Shown piece after piece: positions 1-8,305 of a DNA stretch of 64,000 nucleotides. The stretch lies in the NCBI GenBank assembly GCA_045591175.1, contig JAZNSI010000057.1, positions 1 to 64,000 of the forward strand. The letters are read 5' to 3'. Position numbers and translations under genes: made by a program. The first letter of the stretch is position 1. Each line of letters begins with the position of its first letter. The stretch is from UBA11524 sp045591175 (GTDB taxonomy: Bacteria > Bacillota > Clostridia > Christensenellales > Aristaeellaceae). The notes under the pieces are model-generated. The model was not told where the DNA came from and ran no database searches. It worked only from the letters and a program-made list of their open reading frames with translations.

Positions 1-881
1 TACTCCTCTTTCATTTCCGCAATATCCCCATCTCCGTTGCGCATAGCCTCGATAGCAGCGTACTGGCTGGTGGTTGGGGCGGACATGATGCCGTACTGGT
101 GAAGCTTGGTCATGGCGGCAATGATCTCCTTGGGACCGCAGACGAAACCAAGACGCCAACCGGTCATAGAATAGGCCTTGGAAAAACCATTAACCACGAT
201 GGTGCGTTCATACATATCCGGAATGTTGGCCATGGATGCATGGTGTTGGCCGTAGGTCAGTTCGGCGTAAATCTCATCGGAAATGACCATAATACTGGTC
301 CCGCGCAACACCTCTGCCAATGCCTCCAAATCGGCAAGGCCCATGATGCCGCCGGTGGGATTGTTGGGGTAGGGCAGGATGAGGCACTTCGTCCGGGGGG
401 TGATGGCCTTGCGCAGGGCCTCGGGGGTCAGGCGGAACTCGTCCTCAGCCTTGGTTTCGATGCCCACGGGCGTGCCGCCGGCAAAGACCACGCTGGGGGA
501 GTAGCTGACGTAGCTGGGCTCGGGCACCAGCACCTCGTCGCCGGGGCCGACCATGGCGCGCAGGGCGATGTCGATGGCCTCGGACGCGCCCACGGTCACC
601 AGGATCTCCTTCTTCGGGTTGTACTTCACATCGAAGCGGCGCTCCATGTAGTACGCGATCTCCTCCAGCAGCTGGGGCAGGCCACGGTTGCCGGTATACT
701 GCGTTTCGCCGTCGATGATGGAGTTGATGGCGGCATTGCGGATGTGGTAGGGCGTGACAAAGTCAGGCTCGCCAACACCCAGGGAGATGGCGTCCTTCAT
801 CGTGGCGGCAATGTCGAAGAAACGACGGATGCCGCTGGGCGGAACCGCCGCAACGGACGGATTGATAAACTTATCGTACAT
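1..881 (-). CDS. PLP-dependent aminotransferase class I/II (partial, C-terminus outside window)
   Basis: This is a fold-type I aminotransferase that would transfer the amino group of an amino acid to a 2-oxoacid using pyridoxal phosphate. About 293 residues are visible and the gene runs off the left edge; the family is usually about 390 residues. The motif NNPTGG (about residue 170) and the PLP-lysine motif SKAYSMTGWR (lysine near residue 235) are readable. The start ATG shares its A with the TGA stop of the upstream Lrp/AsnC gene (TGATG), so the two are probably translationally coupled. That pairing suggests an amino-acid-responsive aminotransferase, for example one acting on aromatic or branched-chain amino acids. 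The substrate cannot be fixed from sequence alone. Confidence 0.93.
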   Translation of the reverse strand, partial: MYDKFINPSVAAVPPSGIRRFFDIAATMKDAISLGVGEPDFVTPYHIRNAAINSIIDGETQYTGNRGLPQLLEEIAYYMERRFDVKYNPKKEILVTVGASEAIDIALRAMVGPGDEVLVPEPSYVSYSPSVVFAGGTPVGIETKAEDEFRLTPEALRKAITPRTKCLILPYPNNPTGGIMGLADLEALAEVLRGTSIMVISDEIYAELTYGQHHASMANIPDMYERTIVVNGFSKAYSMTGWRLGFVCGPKEIIAAMTKLHQYGIMSAPTTSQYAAIEAMRNGDGDIAEMKEE

Positions 882-1372
882 CACGGAACGATCACCAACC
901 TGTTGTCAGCCTTTTCGCCCTCAAAGACGATGCCGTCCTCCTTGTAACGCTTGAGGACGAAGCAGGTCTGGGTACCGGTGACCTGCTCCAGCGCGCTCAG
1001 CTTGGAGGACACGAACAGCGCCAGCTCCTTGAGGTTGCGGCCTTCCACCAGCACCAGCAGGTCGTAGCCGCCGCTCATCAGGTACACGGACTTGACCTCT
1101 TCAAAACGGTAAATGCGGCCGGCGACCTCGTCAAAGCCCTTGTCCCGCTGGGGGGTGACGTTGACCTGGATCATGGCCTCCACGCGCTCGCGGTCGGTCT
1201 TGTCCCAGTTGATGGTGGGCGCATAGTGCAGGATGACGCGCTCCTCCTCCAGGCGGTCGATGGTCTCAGCCACGACCTCGGTGGTGGAGCCCAGCATCAC
1301 AGCCAGCTTCTCCAGGGGTAAACGGCAATCTTCACGGAGCAGATCGATGAGCTCCATTTCAAACTTCGTCAT
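881..1372 (-). CDS. Lrp/AsnC family transcriptional regulator
   Basis: This 163-residue protein has the normal length and layout of the Lrp/AsnC family. An N-terminal winged helix-turn-helix (about residues 4-55, including the MLGSTTEVVAETIDRLEEE region) is followed by a RAM/ACT-like ligand-binding domain (about residues 68-145, containing VYLMSGGYDLLVLVEG). It is the first gene of a two-gene unit with the aminotransferase, and its stop overlaps that start by one base. It most likely senses an amino acid and controls the downstream aminotransferase and itself; this is inferred from family behaviour and context. An AAGG-type ribosome binding site precedes the ATG. Confidence 0.93.
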   Translation of the reverse strand: MTKFEMELIDLLREDCRLPLEKLAVMLGSTTEVVAETIDRLEEERVILHYAPTINWDKTDRERVEAMIQVNVTPQRDKGFDEVAGRIYRFEEVKSVYLMSGGYDLLVLVEGRNLKELALFVSSKLSALEQVTGTQTCFVLKRYKEDGIVFEGEKADNRLVIVP

Positions 1373-1408
1373 CGGGAATCAGCCTTTCTGAAAAGGAATA
1401 ACAGTATT

Positions 1409-1437
1409 ATTCTACAACATCAACGGATGATGCGCAA
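1409..1437 (-). promoter_or_regulatory. Sigma-A promoter for the Lrp/aminotransferase unit
   Basis: On the minus strand, TTGCGC (1432-1437) and TAGAAT (1409-1414) are separated by 17 bp, about 37 bases upstream of the regulator ATG. The -10 is good and the -35 is partial. Confidence 0.55.
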
Positions 1438-1464
1438 GTTTTTCTTGTGTGCGGAAGACGGTGC

Positions 1465-2097
1465 TTACACCTTCCGGATCGGATGCCGGATAACGGTCTT
1501 CCGCTTGTCCGGAGTGGTCTTTCGCGGGTCAGAGAGATAAATCTCATGATGGAGCCGGTCGGCGCTCAAATCATTGGCATAGCCCTGCGCTGCAATGTGC
1601 TGATTCATCAGCGCCACGGATGCAGGTTCATCATCATAGGAACCCAGGTGCATGATCTGTACACACAGCCCTTCGCGGATTGTCAGCATTTCAGCGGCGG
1701 AGCAATCCAGCTTCTTCTTGCGGGCAGCTTCTGCCAGGGCCCAGTCAAAATCGGCCGGGGTGACGAAATCAGGCAGGCGGATCACGGAGATCCAATGGAA
1801 ATCGGCCTTGTTGGCGTAATCGACGCCGGTTACGCCTTCCTGCCACCAGAAACCCTCCAGCGGAGGCACCACGTACTCAAAGAAGCCCTCGATCTTGTGA
1901 TCGTTCTTATAGCTCATTTTGATAGTATAGGCGAGGGCATAAAGGACGGAAATGGCTTGCTGGTATGCGCCGTTTTCTGCATTGGGATCGCCTTGGCCGC
2001 GGATGGCGATGTAGTTTGCTGCGGGGACTTCGATGATCTCCGGCTTGGCTTTGGGCTGATAGAGTTCTTTGTACTCCTTTTTGAAATCAAAAGCCAT
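1465..2097 (-). CDS. GyrI-like small-molecule-binding domain protein
   Basis: This protein of about 210 residues resembles the stand-alone GyrI-like/SOUL-type ligand-binding family (start MAFDFKKEYKELY, with the IAIRGQGDPN and EGFWWQEG segments typical of that family). There is no DNA-binding domain, so it is not a regulator by itself. These proteins are thought to bind or sequester small hydrophobic molecules. I chose the ATG at 2097, which has GAGG about 7 bases upstream and matches the family N-terminus. A GTG at 2109 overlapping the queA stop (GTGA) is the alternative. The gene is third in an apparent unit behind the GNAT gene and queA. Its function here is unknown. Confidence 0.85.
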   Translation of the reverse strand: MAFDFKKEYKELYQPKAKPEIIEVPAANYIAIRGQGDPNAENGAYQQAISVLYALAYTIKMSYKNDHKIEGFFEYVVPPLEGFWWQEGVTGVDYANKADFHWISVIRLPDFVTPADFDWALAEAARKKKLDCSAAEMLTIREGLCVQIMHLGSYDDEPASVALMNQHIAAQGYANDLSADRLHHEIYLSDPRKTTPDKRKTVIRHPIRKV

Positions 2098-2105
2098 AAG
2101 CAGCC

Positions 2106-3149
2106 TCACTCAATGAACATGGCATCGCCAAAACTGAAGAAGCGATACTTCTCCTCCACGGCCTCGCGGTACACGTCCAGCGCGGTCTCGCGGCCCATGA
2201 AGGTACTCACCAGCATCAGCAGGGTGCTTTGCGGCAGGTGGAAGTTGGTGATCAGCGCGTCCACGGCCTTGATCTTCTTGCCGGGGTAGATGAAGATGGC
2301 CGTGTCGCCCGCACCGGCGTGGATGATGCCGTCCTCGGTGGCGACGGTCTCCAGCGTGCGGACGCTGGTGGTGCCCACGCAGATGATCCGCCCGCCCTTT
2401 GCCCGGATGGCGTTCAGGGTGTCAGCGGCCTCTGCGGTGACCTGATAATACTCCGAGTGCATGACATGGGTGTCCACGTCCTCCACGGTCACTGGGCGGA
2501 AGGTGCCCAGGCCCACATGGAGCGTCACCGGCACGATAGTCACGCCCTTCGCCTTCACCTTCTCCAGCAGCTCCGGGGTGAAGTGCAATCCGGCGGTGGG
2601 CGCAGCGGCGCTGCCCTCGTTCTTCGCATAGACGGTCTGGTAGCGGGTGCGGTCCTGCAGCTTTTCGTGGATGTAGGGCGGCAGGGGCATCTCGCCCAGC
2701 TGGTCGAGGATCTCCTCGAAAACACCGTCGTACATAAACCGCACGATGCGTCCGCCGATCTCCGGCACGCTGGACAGGATCTCGCACTTCAGCAGCCCGT
2801 CGCCGAAGGAGCACACCGCGCCCGGCTTGAGGCGGCGGCCCGGCTTGACCAGCGCCTCCCAGTCGGTGGCGTTCTCCCGGCGCAGCAGCAGAATCTCCAC
2901 GGGTACCTGGGGGCCGTTGGGATCAGCGGCTTCCTTTACGCCCAGCAGGCGCGCAGGGATGACCTTCGTCTCGTTGATGACCAGCGCGTCGCCGGGATTG
3001 AGGTAGTCTAGGATATCATAAAAATGCTTATGCTCGCGGGTTCCGTCGCCCCGGTGGACGACCATCAGCCGCGAATGATCGCGGGGCTCCACGGGGGTCT
3101 GGGCGATGAGCTCTTCGGGCAGGAAATAGTCGAAATCAGCGGTACGCAT
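2106..3149 (-). CDS. queA: S-adenosylmethionine:tRNA ribosyltransferase-isomerase QueA
   Basis: QueA transfers and isomerises the ribosyl moiety of SAM onto 7-aminomethyl-7-deazaguanine in tRNA, giving epoxyqueuosine at the wobble position of GUN anticodons. The 347-residue length is normal for the family. Diagnostic segments are the N-terminal FDYFLPEELIAQTPVEPRD, the INETKVIPARLLG loop, AAPTAGLHFTPELL, and the C-terminal TNFHLPQSTLLMLVSTF. No other queuosine gene is next to it in this window. It follows the GNAT gene by 24 bases, and its stop overlaps a possible GTG start of the GyrI-like gene, so the three are probably co-transcribed. Confidence 0.97.
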   Translation of the reverse strand: MRTADFDYFLPEELIAQTPVEPRDHSRLMVVHRGDGTREHKHFYDILDYLNPGDALVINETKVIPARLLGVKEAADPNGPQVPVEILLLRRENATDWEALVKPGRRLKPGAVCSFGDGLLKCEILSSVPEIGGRIVRFMYDGVFEEILDQLGEMPLPPYIHEKLQDRTRYQTVYAKNEGSAAAPTAGLHFTPELLEKVKAKGVTIVPVTLHVGLGTFRPVTVEDVDTHVMHSEYYQVTAEAADTLNAIRAKGGRIICVGTTSVRTLETVATEDGIIHAGAGDTAIFIYPGKKIKAVDALITNFHLPQSTLLMLVSTFMGRETALDVYREAVEEKYRFFSFGDAMFIE

Positions 3150-3173
3150 GGTTGATATAGTGTCCTTTCGGTA

Positions 3174-3725
3174 TTACAGTTTCTTCTGCATGATGTACAG
3201 CGCGCACATGGTGCCGTCCACCTGGCGGATGGCGTCGGGGTGGATGCCCACGATGCGGAACCCAGCCTTCTCGTACAGGCCGCGGGCACGGACGTTGCCC
3301 TCGATGAACTCCAACTCCATGATGGTCACGCCCTCGCGCTGGCGGGCAAGCTCCTCCATGGCCTCAAACATGGCGGTGCCGATGCCATTCCCCCAGTATG
3401 CCTTGCGCAGGGCGATGGCCACGGTGCAGGCGTGCCGCCGCTTGATCTGCGGGTAGAAGCTCAGGTGGCAGTTGCCGGTGATGTGGCCGTCCACCTCGCA
3501 GAGGATCATGCAGTCGTTGGGGGATTCCACCACGTTTTGCAGGAAACGCTCCTCGCCCTCGACGGTGTAGCGGATCTCCTCCGGTGTGCGCAGGACGAAA
3601 GGCGTATCGGCAGCGGTATCGTAGAGGTACTGCACCAGATCGGCGGCGTCCTTCACGGGATCGGGCGAACGCAGAATGCCCGTGCGGCCATCCTTGAGCG
3701 TGAATTCGACGGAGTTGAAGATCAT
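3174..3725 (-). CDS. GNAT family N-acetyltransferase
   Basis: This 183-residue protein has the GNAT acetyl-CoA fold. The acetyl-CoA-binding P-loop is the RKAYWGNGIGTAMFEAM segment, followed by the LEFIEGNVRARGLYEKAGF segment (beta-5/alpha-4) that is typical of the family. The acceptor substrate is unknown. An upstream in-frame extension exists, but I chose the ATG at 3725 because AGAGAGG sits 8 bases before it and the protein then begins at the first conserved strand (MIFNSVEFTLKDG). It is the first gene of the unit with queA and the GyrI-like gene. A stem-loop separates it from the upstream secreted-protein gene. Confidence 0.9.
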   Translation of the reverse strand: MIFNSVEFTLKDGRTGILRSPDPVKDAADLVQYLYDTAADTPFVLRTPEEIRYTVEGEERFLQNVVESPNDCMILCEVDGHITGNCHLSFYPQIKRRHACTVAIALRKAYWGNGIGTAMFEAMEELARQREGVTIMELEFIEGNVRARGLYEKAGFRIVGIHPDAIRQVDGTMCALYIMQKKL

Positions 3726-3754
3726 CGTGTACACCTCTCTCATTGGTGAAATAA

Positions 3755-3790
3755 AGCGGGCCGGGGAAGCAAGTGACGCATCCCCGGCGC
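3755..3790 (-). terminator. Stem-loop after the secreted-protein gene
   Basis: CCGGGGA (3761-3767) and TCCCCGG (3781-3787) form a 7-bp stem with a 13-base loop, followed on the minus strand by a T/A-rich run. It lies just past the stop of the 3806-5047 gene and before the GNAT start. The T-tract is weak. Confidence 0.45.
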
Positions 3791-3805
3791 AATCGCTATC
3801 TTTAT

Positions 3806-5047
3806 TTATTTCGCCACGCGGGGCATCAATTCCTGCAAGCCCTGGCGGAATTCCTTCCACTCGTCCTTGTTGCGCCAGTAGCGGGTGAGGGCCGTGCCAT
3901 CCCGGAAGGGCTGGTAGTAGCTGGCCTTACCCCGGATGAACAGCAGCGCTGTGTCCGCGCCGCCCAGATCCTCCGAGATGCTCAGTGGCGCGCCGAAGGT
4001 GAAGCCGCCCTCCGTGGACTCGATGGACGTGCCGGTGACTTCGCTCAGACGGGTGAACCAGCGTCCGTACCAGCCCAGAGGACGCACCGCGCCGTGATCC
4101 AGCAGGGAAACGTTCACGGTGACCTCATCGCCCCACACGTCCACATACACCTCGCCGACGAGGAACATGTTGGAGATCATCAGCTGATACACCTGACGGC
4201 CATCCTGGGTGAGGTCGACGGGCAGGACGTTGTACCACTTGTCGGGCAGGGTCGCGTCTGCCTCCTGCAGGGTCAGACCGGCCACGCAGATGGTGTTGTT
4301 GGGGTAGTGGGTGACCTCGGCTTTTTCCACCTCCTTGGCGGGAAGGAGCCGCTTGGCGTCCCAGGGGCTGGGAATGTCCAGCGTGAGCTTTTCGCGGCCG
4401 TTGATGGTATCCACATACCAGCCGTAGCCGGGCTCCCAGTCGGCTGCGATGCCGCCGTCGCCCTCGTTGTACTCGGCGCAGACCACATCGCCCGCTTCGG
4501 TGAACCACACCACCATGCTGCGGAAGGCTTCATAGCCGTAGCTGGTCATGACGCCGCGGGTGTTGAAGCGCGCGCGGACGCCGCTTTCCGCATAGGCAAA
4601 CTCGCAGAAACGGCCTTCGCTGTCGAAGATATACTCGTTGAAATGGCGGTCATATCGGGTGACGGTTTCCAGACCGCCGGCGGCATTGTAATGGGCAACG
4701 GATTTCCCGCTGCTGCTGTTCCAGTCGATCTCAAAGCCGATCCAGTGGCCGCCCTGAGGCAGACCGGCGGCGGAGAACGTACAGTTCTCGCGGGGCTCTG
4801 CCAGGACGACACAGAGCGCGTACTCCCCATCAAGCCCCAGCGCGATCACCAGCGCGTCATCGGGCAGGGGAGCGCTCAGGGTGAGGGTAACAGTATCCTC
4901 CGCCGTCTGCACACGGACGATCTCCGGGCATTGCGGCGCAGAGAGCATATCCGGCAGCCTGGTGGACGATGTGGGCACATATTTCTCCGCGGCAGCGCAG
5001 GACAGGCACAGCAGCGCCGCAAGGCACAGACATAACAGCTTCTTCAT
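3806..5047 (-). CDS. Secreted protein of unknown function
   Basis: This 413-residue protein has a clear signal peptide: MKK, a hydrophobic core of Leu, Cys and Ala, and a probable type I site after CAAA near residue 20. A cysteine lies in the core, but there is no good lipobox. The mature part starts with a beta-rich, Ig-like stretch (about residues 45-120). It continues with short Tyr/Asp/Gly-rich segments (YDRHFNEYIFDSEGRF, ARFNTRGVMTSYGYEAF) that look like antiparallel beta repeats. No enzyme motif was recognised. The start is preceded by AGGAGG at 7 bases, but that site lies inside a long hairpin (5052-5109), so translation may be structure-controlled. It lies downstream of argH on the same strand. 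Confidence 0.8.
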   Translation of the reverse strand: MKKLLCLCLAALLCLSCAAAEKYVPTSSTRLPDMLSAPQCPEIVRVQTAEDTVTLTLSAPLPDDALVIALGLDGEYALCVVLAEPRENCTFSAAGLPQGGHWIGFEIDWNSSSGKSVAHYNAAGGLETVTRYDRHFNEYIFDSEGRFCEFAYAESGVRARFNTRGVMTSYGYEAFRSMVVWFTEAGDVVCAEYNEGDGGIAADWEPGYGWYVDTINGREKLTLDIPSPWDAKRLLPAKEVEKAEVTHYPNNTICVAGLTLQEADATLPDKWYNVLPVDLTQDGRQVYQLMISNMFLVGEVYVDVWGDEVTVNVSLLDHGAVRPLGWYGRWFTRLSEVTGTSIESTEGGFTFGAPLSISEDLGGADTALLFIRGKASYYQPFRDGTALTRYWRNKDEWKEFRQGLQELMPRVAK

Positions 5048-5051
5048 GATA

Positions 5052-5109
5052 AAACCTCCTGACTGATCGTAAGGCGTTCACCTTATTAGACGAATCAGAC
5101 AGGAGGTTT
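5052..5109 (-). promoter_or_regulatory. Long hairpin that includes the Shine-Dalgarno of the secreted-protein gene
   Basis: Outer arms AAACCTCCTG (5052-5061) and CAGGAGGTTT (5100-5109) pair perfectly. CTGAT/ATCAG and TAAGG/CCTTA continue the stem inwards. In the minus-strand RNA the 3' arm contains AGGAGG, the ribosome binding site 7 bases before the ATG at 5047, followed by TTTT. It could terminate argH transcripts, hide the ribosome site of read-through RNA, or both. Confidence 0.6.
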
Positions 5110-5138
5110 GTTGCATGTTCTGGAAATTTTTCGGGAAA

Positions 5139-6512
5139 TTACTCCGCCAGCGCCTTGCGGCCATTGTCGATGGCCATCTGCACCATATCCGGGGCGGGCG
5201 CGCCGGGGATGCGGCGCTTCTCCACGCAGGAGAGCATCGACAGGTCGTCGAACACATCCTGCTCAAAGACGGGGTGGAAGCTCTTCAGCTCCTCCAGCGT
5301 CAGGTCGAGGAGGGCCTTATTCTCGTTCAGACAGTGGGCGACCAGCTTGCCCACGACCTCGTGAGCGTCGCGGAAGGCCACGCCGTGCTTGACCATGTAG
5401 TCCGCCGCGTCGGTGGCGTTGGTGAAGCCGCCGGATGCGCCGCGCTCCATGACCTCCTTGCGGAAGGTGCACGTCTTCAGCATCGCGGTGAACACGGTCA
5501 GGCCCTTGACCAGCGTGTCGCGGGCATCAAAGAAGGCTTCCTTGTCCTCCTGCATGTCCTTGTTGTAGGCCAGCGGGATACCCTTCATGACGGTCAGCAG
5601 GGCCATCAAATCGCCGTAGACGCGGCCCGTCTTGCCACGGATGAGCTCGGCCACGTCGGGGTTCTTCTTCTGGGGCATGATGGAGGAGCCGGTGGCGTAG
5701 GCGTCGTCCATCTCCACGAAGCGGAACTCGTTGGTGTTCCAGATGATCAGCTCCTCGCAGAAGCGGGAGAGGTGCATCATGCAGGTGGAGGCGGCAGAGA
5801 GGAAATCCAGCAGGAAGTCGCGGTCGCTGACGCCGTCCAGGCTGTTTTCCGTGATGGCGGAGAAGCCCAGCAGCTCAGCCACGCGCTCGCGGTTGAGGGG
5901 ATAGGTGGTGCCCGCCAGCGCGCCGGAGCCCAGGGGCATCACATCCGCCGCGTCATAGGCATTGCGGAAACGCTTGCGGTCCCGCAGGAACATCTGGAAA
6001 TAAGCCATCATGTGGTGGGCCAGGGTGATGGGCTGGGCCTTCTGCATGTGGGTGTAGCCGGGCATGATGGTGTGCAGATTGTCCTGCGCGATGTCCAGGA
6101 TGACGGCGAGCAGATCGTTGAGCATCTCCTCGGTTTCCCGGCAGGCCAGCTTTGCGTACATGCGCACGTCCAGGGCGACCTGGTCATTGCGGCTGCGGCC
6201 GGTGTGGAGGCGCTTGCCTGCCTCGCCGATGCGCTGGGTCAGGATGATCTCCACGTTCATGTGGATGTCCTCAGCGTCCACCATCCACTCGATCTTGCCG
6301 GCGTGCACGTCCTCCAGGATGCCCTTCAGCCCCTCGACGATCTTGTCAGCGTCTTCCTGCGGGATGATGCCCTGCTCGCCCAGCATGGTCGCATGGGCGA
6401 TGGAACCGGTGATGTCCTGTTCCGCCATGCGCTGGTCAAAGGAAATGGAAGAATGGAAATCGTCCATCAGGTGATCGGTGGACTTCGAAAAACGTCCGCC
6501 CCAAAGCTTCAT
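5139..6512 (-). CDS. argH: Argininosuccinate lyase
   Basis: ArgH cleaves argininosuccinate to arginine and fumarate, the last step of arginine synthesis, in the cytoplasm. At 457 residues it has the family length. It begins MKLWGGRFSK, carries the HTGRSRNDQVALD segment, and has the fumarase-superfamily signature GSSIMPQKKNPD near residue 280, which forms the mobile active-site loop. An upstream in-frame ATG exists at 6554, but AAGGAGG lies 8 bases before the ATG at 6512 and the conserved N-terminus begins there. It is divergent from argG across about 530 bases. A TATAAT box lies upstream at 6561-6566. Confidence 0.98.
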   Translation of the reverse strand: MKLWGGRFSKSTDHLMDDFHSSISFDQRMAEQDITGSIAHATMLGEQGIIPQEDADKIVEGLKGILEDVHAGKIEWMVDAEDIHMNVEIILTQRIGEAGKRLHTGRSRNDQVALDVRMYAKLACRETEEMLNDLLAVILDIAQDNLHTIMPGYTHMQKAQPITLAHHMMAYFQMFLRDRKRFRNAYDAADVMPLGSGALAGTTYPLNRERVAELLGFSAITENSLDGVSDRDFLLDFLSAASTCMMHLSRFCEELIIWNTNEFRFVEMDDAYATGSSIMPQKKNPDVAELIRGKTGRVYGDLMALLTVMKGIPLAYNKDMQEDKEAFFDARDTLVKGLTVFTAMLKTCTFRKEVMERGASGGFTNATDAADYMVKHGVAFRDAHEVVGKLVAHCLNENKALLDLTLEELKSFHPVFEQDVFDDLSMLSCVEKRRIPGAPAPDMVQMAIDNGRKALAE

Positions 6513-6560
6513 AGGGGTTGCCTCCTTAACGCACGGGTCGTGCGGTGTATTCAAGTGGGT

Positions 6561-6589
6561 ATTATAGCAGATTTTGCGGCGGGTGGGAA
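6561..6589 (-). promoter_or_regulatory. Probable argH promoter
   Basis: On the minus strand there is a perfect TATAAT (6561-6566), 17 bases from a weak -35, TTCCCA (6584-6589). It lies about 50 bases upstream of the argH ATG. The poor -35 suggests a weak or activator-helped promoter. Confidence 0.5.
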
Positions 6590-6640
6590 GGGGGTGTGCA
6601 ATGAAAATACGGAGTTGGCGGAATCAGCGGCTTGCGCGTT

Positions 6641-6882
6641 ATCCCTCAGTCTGCGAGCAAGCTCGCAGCCAGCTGTCCCGGTCGCAATCATAGATTGCTC
6701 CCCGCTTTGGCTAAAAACATGCCACTGGCATGTTTTCTTAACGCGTCGCGCCTCCGGGAGGGAGCCTCTATCTGTGCTGCAGCGGGTCTGCTTCTCTGTT
6801 GCTTGTTCCGTGATAGCAGCAGGGAATACGGCCAAAAGGCTCCCTCCGGGAGGAAGCTGTCGCTGTTAGGCGACTGAGGGAG
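6641..6882. repeat. Palindrome-rich intergenic repeat element (MITE/REP-like)
   Basis: The ends are inverted: TCCCTCAGTC (6644-6653) on the left and GACTGAGGGA (6873-6882) on the right, each next to an AGCTG/CAGCT box. Between them are several perfect palindromes: TGCGAGC-AA-GCTCGCA (6652-6667), GCAATC-ATA-GATTGC (6684-6698), and an 11-bp stem AAAACATGCCA/TGGCATGTTTT (6714-6736). An inverted pair of CTCCGGGAGG boxes lies near 6752 and 6844. There is no convincing gene inside. The architecture fits a non-autonomous, structured interspersed element between argH and argG. Confidence 0.6.
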
Positions 6883-6968
6883 AATGCGCGAGAAACAGAA
6901 TCAATCTGCGTGCAAAGAAACCTCCGCCGTTGTATCCAGCTAAAAGACAGAATAAAAACAAAATACGC

Positions 6969-6998
6969 CTTGCATTTTTATTCACGCAGGCGTATAAT
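6969..6998 (+). promoter_or_regulatory. argG promoter with overlapping ArgR (ARG-box) operator
   Basis: TTGCAT (6970-6975), a 17-bp spacer and a perfect TATAAT (6993-6998) form a strong promoter. The complement of 6969-6986 reads CGTGAATAAAAATGCAAG and matches the Bacillus AhrC/ArgR consensus CATGAATAAAAATKCAAK at 17 of 18 positions. A weaker second box (about 12 of 18) lies at 6947-6964. The operator covers the -35 and most of the spacer, as expected for repression by arginine-bound ArgR. Confidence 0.8.
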
Positions 6999-7043
6999 GC
7001 CGTTTGTCAACCCGATAACAATCCGAAAAGGAGATTGATTGAT

Positions 7044-8255
7044 ATGGCTAAGATGCGTGTTCTGCTGGCGTACTCCGGTGGTCTGGATACGTCCATTATC
7101 GTTCCGTGGCTGAAGGAAAACTACGACTGCGACGTGGTCTGCGTGGCCGGCGACGTGGGTCAGGGCGAGGAGCTGGAGCCCCTCCACGAGAAGGCTGCCA
7201 AGTGCGGCGCTGAGAAGCTGTACATCGCTGACCTGCGCAAGGAATTCGTCGAAGAGTTCATCTGGCCCACCCTGAAGGCCGGCGCGATCTACGAGGGCAA
7301 GTACCTGCTGGGTACCTCCTTTGCCCGTCCCCTGATCGCCAAGCGTCTGGTGGAGATCGCCCACGAGGAAGGCTGCACCGCCATCTGCCACGGCTGCACC
7401 GGCAAGGGCAATGACCAGGTCCGCTTTGAGCTGACCATCAAGGCCTTCGACCCCGATATGAAGATCATCGCCCCCTGGCGTATCTGGGATATCAAGACCC
7501 GCGAAGAGGAGATCGAGTACGCCGAGGCGCGCAACATCCCCGTGCCGGTCAAGAAGGATCGTCCCTACTCCATGGACCGCAACATCTGGCACATCTCCCA
7601 CGAGGGCGCCGATCTGGAAGATCCCTGGAACGAGCCCCCGGCTGACCTGCTGCTGACCATGGTCACCCCCGACAAGGCGCCTGACCAGGCTGAGTACGTC
7701 ACCGTCGACTTCGAGAAGGGCGTGCCCGTTGCCATCAACGGCGAGAAGCTGGACGCCATCGACCTGCTGACCAAGGCCAACGAGATCGCCGGCCGCAACG
7801 GTGTCGGCTGCGCTGACCTGGTGGAGAACCGTCTGGTGGGCATGAAGTCCCGCGGCGTGTACGAGACTCCCGGCGGCACCATGCTGTACGCTGCGCACGG
7901 CATTCTGGAGTCCATCACCCTGGATCGCCAGACCAGCCACTACAAGGAGCTGATCGCCAACAAGTTCGCAGAGCTCGTGTACGACGGCATGTGGTACACC
8001 CCCCTGCGCGAGGCCCTGTCCGCCTTCGTGGACAGCACCCAGGAGGCCGTCAACGGCACCGTGCGCCTGAAGCTCTACAAGGGCAACTGCATCAACGCGG
8101 GCGTGAAGTCCCCCAACAGCCTGTACCTGGAAGAGATCGCCACCTTCGGCGACTCCAAGGATTTGTACAGCCACAAGGATTCCGAAGGCTTCATCAACCT
8201 GCTGGGCCTGCCCATGAAGGTCAAGGCCATCGTGGATCAGCGCAACAACAAGTAA
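7044..8255 (+). CDS. argG: Argininosuccinate synthase
   Basis: ArgG condenses citrulline and aspartate to argininosuccinate with ATP going to AMP and pyrophosphate. The 403-residue length is normal. The PP-loop ATP-binding motif AYSGGLDTS is at residues 9-17, and GTSFARPLIAK, CHGCTGKGNDQVRFE and YSMDRNIWHISHEG are family blocks. I chose the ATG at 7044, with AAGGAG 11 bases upstream, over an upstream in-frame start at 6930, which would place the promoter and ARG box inside the gene. The codons are strongly biased to C-ending forms, as in a highly expressed gene. A terminator follows directly, so the gene is monocistronic. Confidence 0.98.
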   Translation: MAKMRVLLAYSGGLDTSIIVPWLKENYDCDVVCVAGDVGQGEELEPLHEKAAKCGAEKLYIADLRKEFVEEFIWPTLKAGAIYEGKYLLGTSFARPLIAKRLVEIAHEEGCTAICHGCTGKGNDQVRFELTIKAFDPDMKIIAPWRIWDIKTREEEIEYAEARNIPVPVKKDRPYSMDRNIWHISHEGADLEDPWNEPPADLLLTMVTPDKAPDQAEYVTVDFEKGVPVAINGEKLDAIDLLTKANEIAGRNGVGCADLVENRLVGMKSRGVYETPGGTMLYAAHGILESITLDRQTSHYKELIANKFAELVYDGMWYTPLREALSAFVDSTQEAVNGTVRLKLYKGNCINAGVKSPNSLYLEEIATFGDSKDLYSHKDSEGFINLLGLPMKVKAIVDQRNNK

Positions 8256-8264
8256 TCGCATATG

Positions 8265-8305
8265 AAAATCCCTCCGGCCGTTATGGTCAGAGGGATTTTT
8301 GTGTG
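8265..8305 (+). terminator. argG terminator
   Basis: AAAATCCCTC (8265-8274) pairs with GAGGGATTTT (8290-8299), followed by TGTGTG. This is an intrinsic stem-loop 10 bases after the argG stop. Confidence 0.8.

Noticed and set aside
5115..6869. A 584-codon plus-strand frame opposite argH
   Set aside because: It lies antisense to a fully conserved argH and gives a His/Gly/Leu/Val-rich translation typical of shadow frames.
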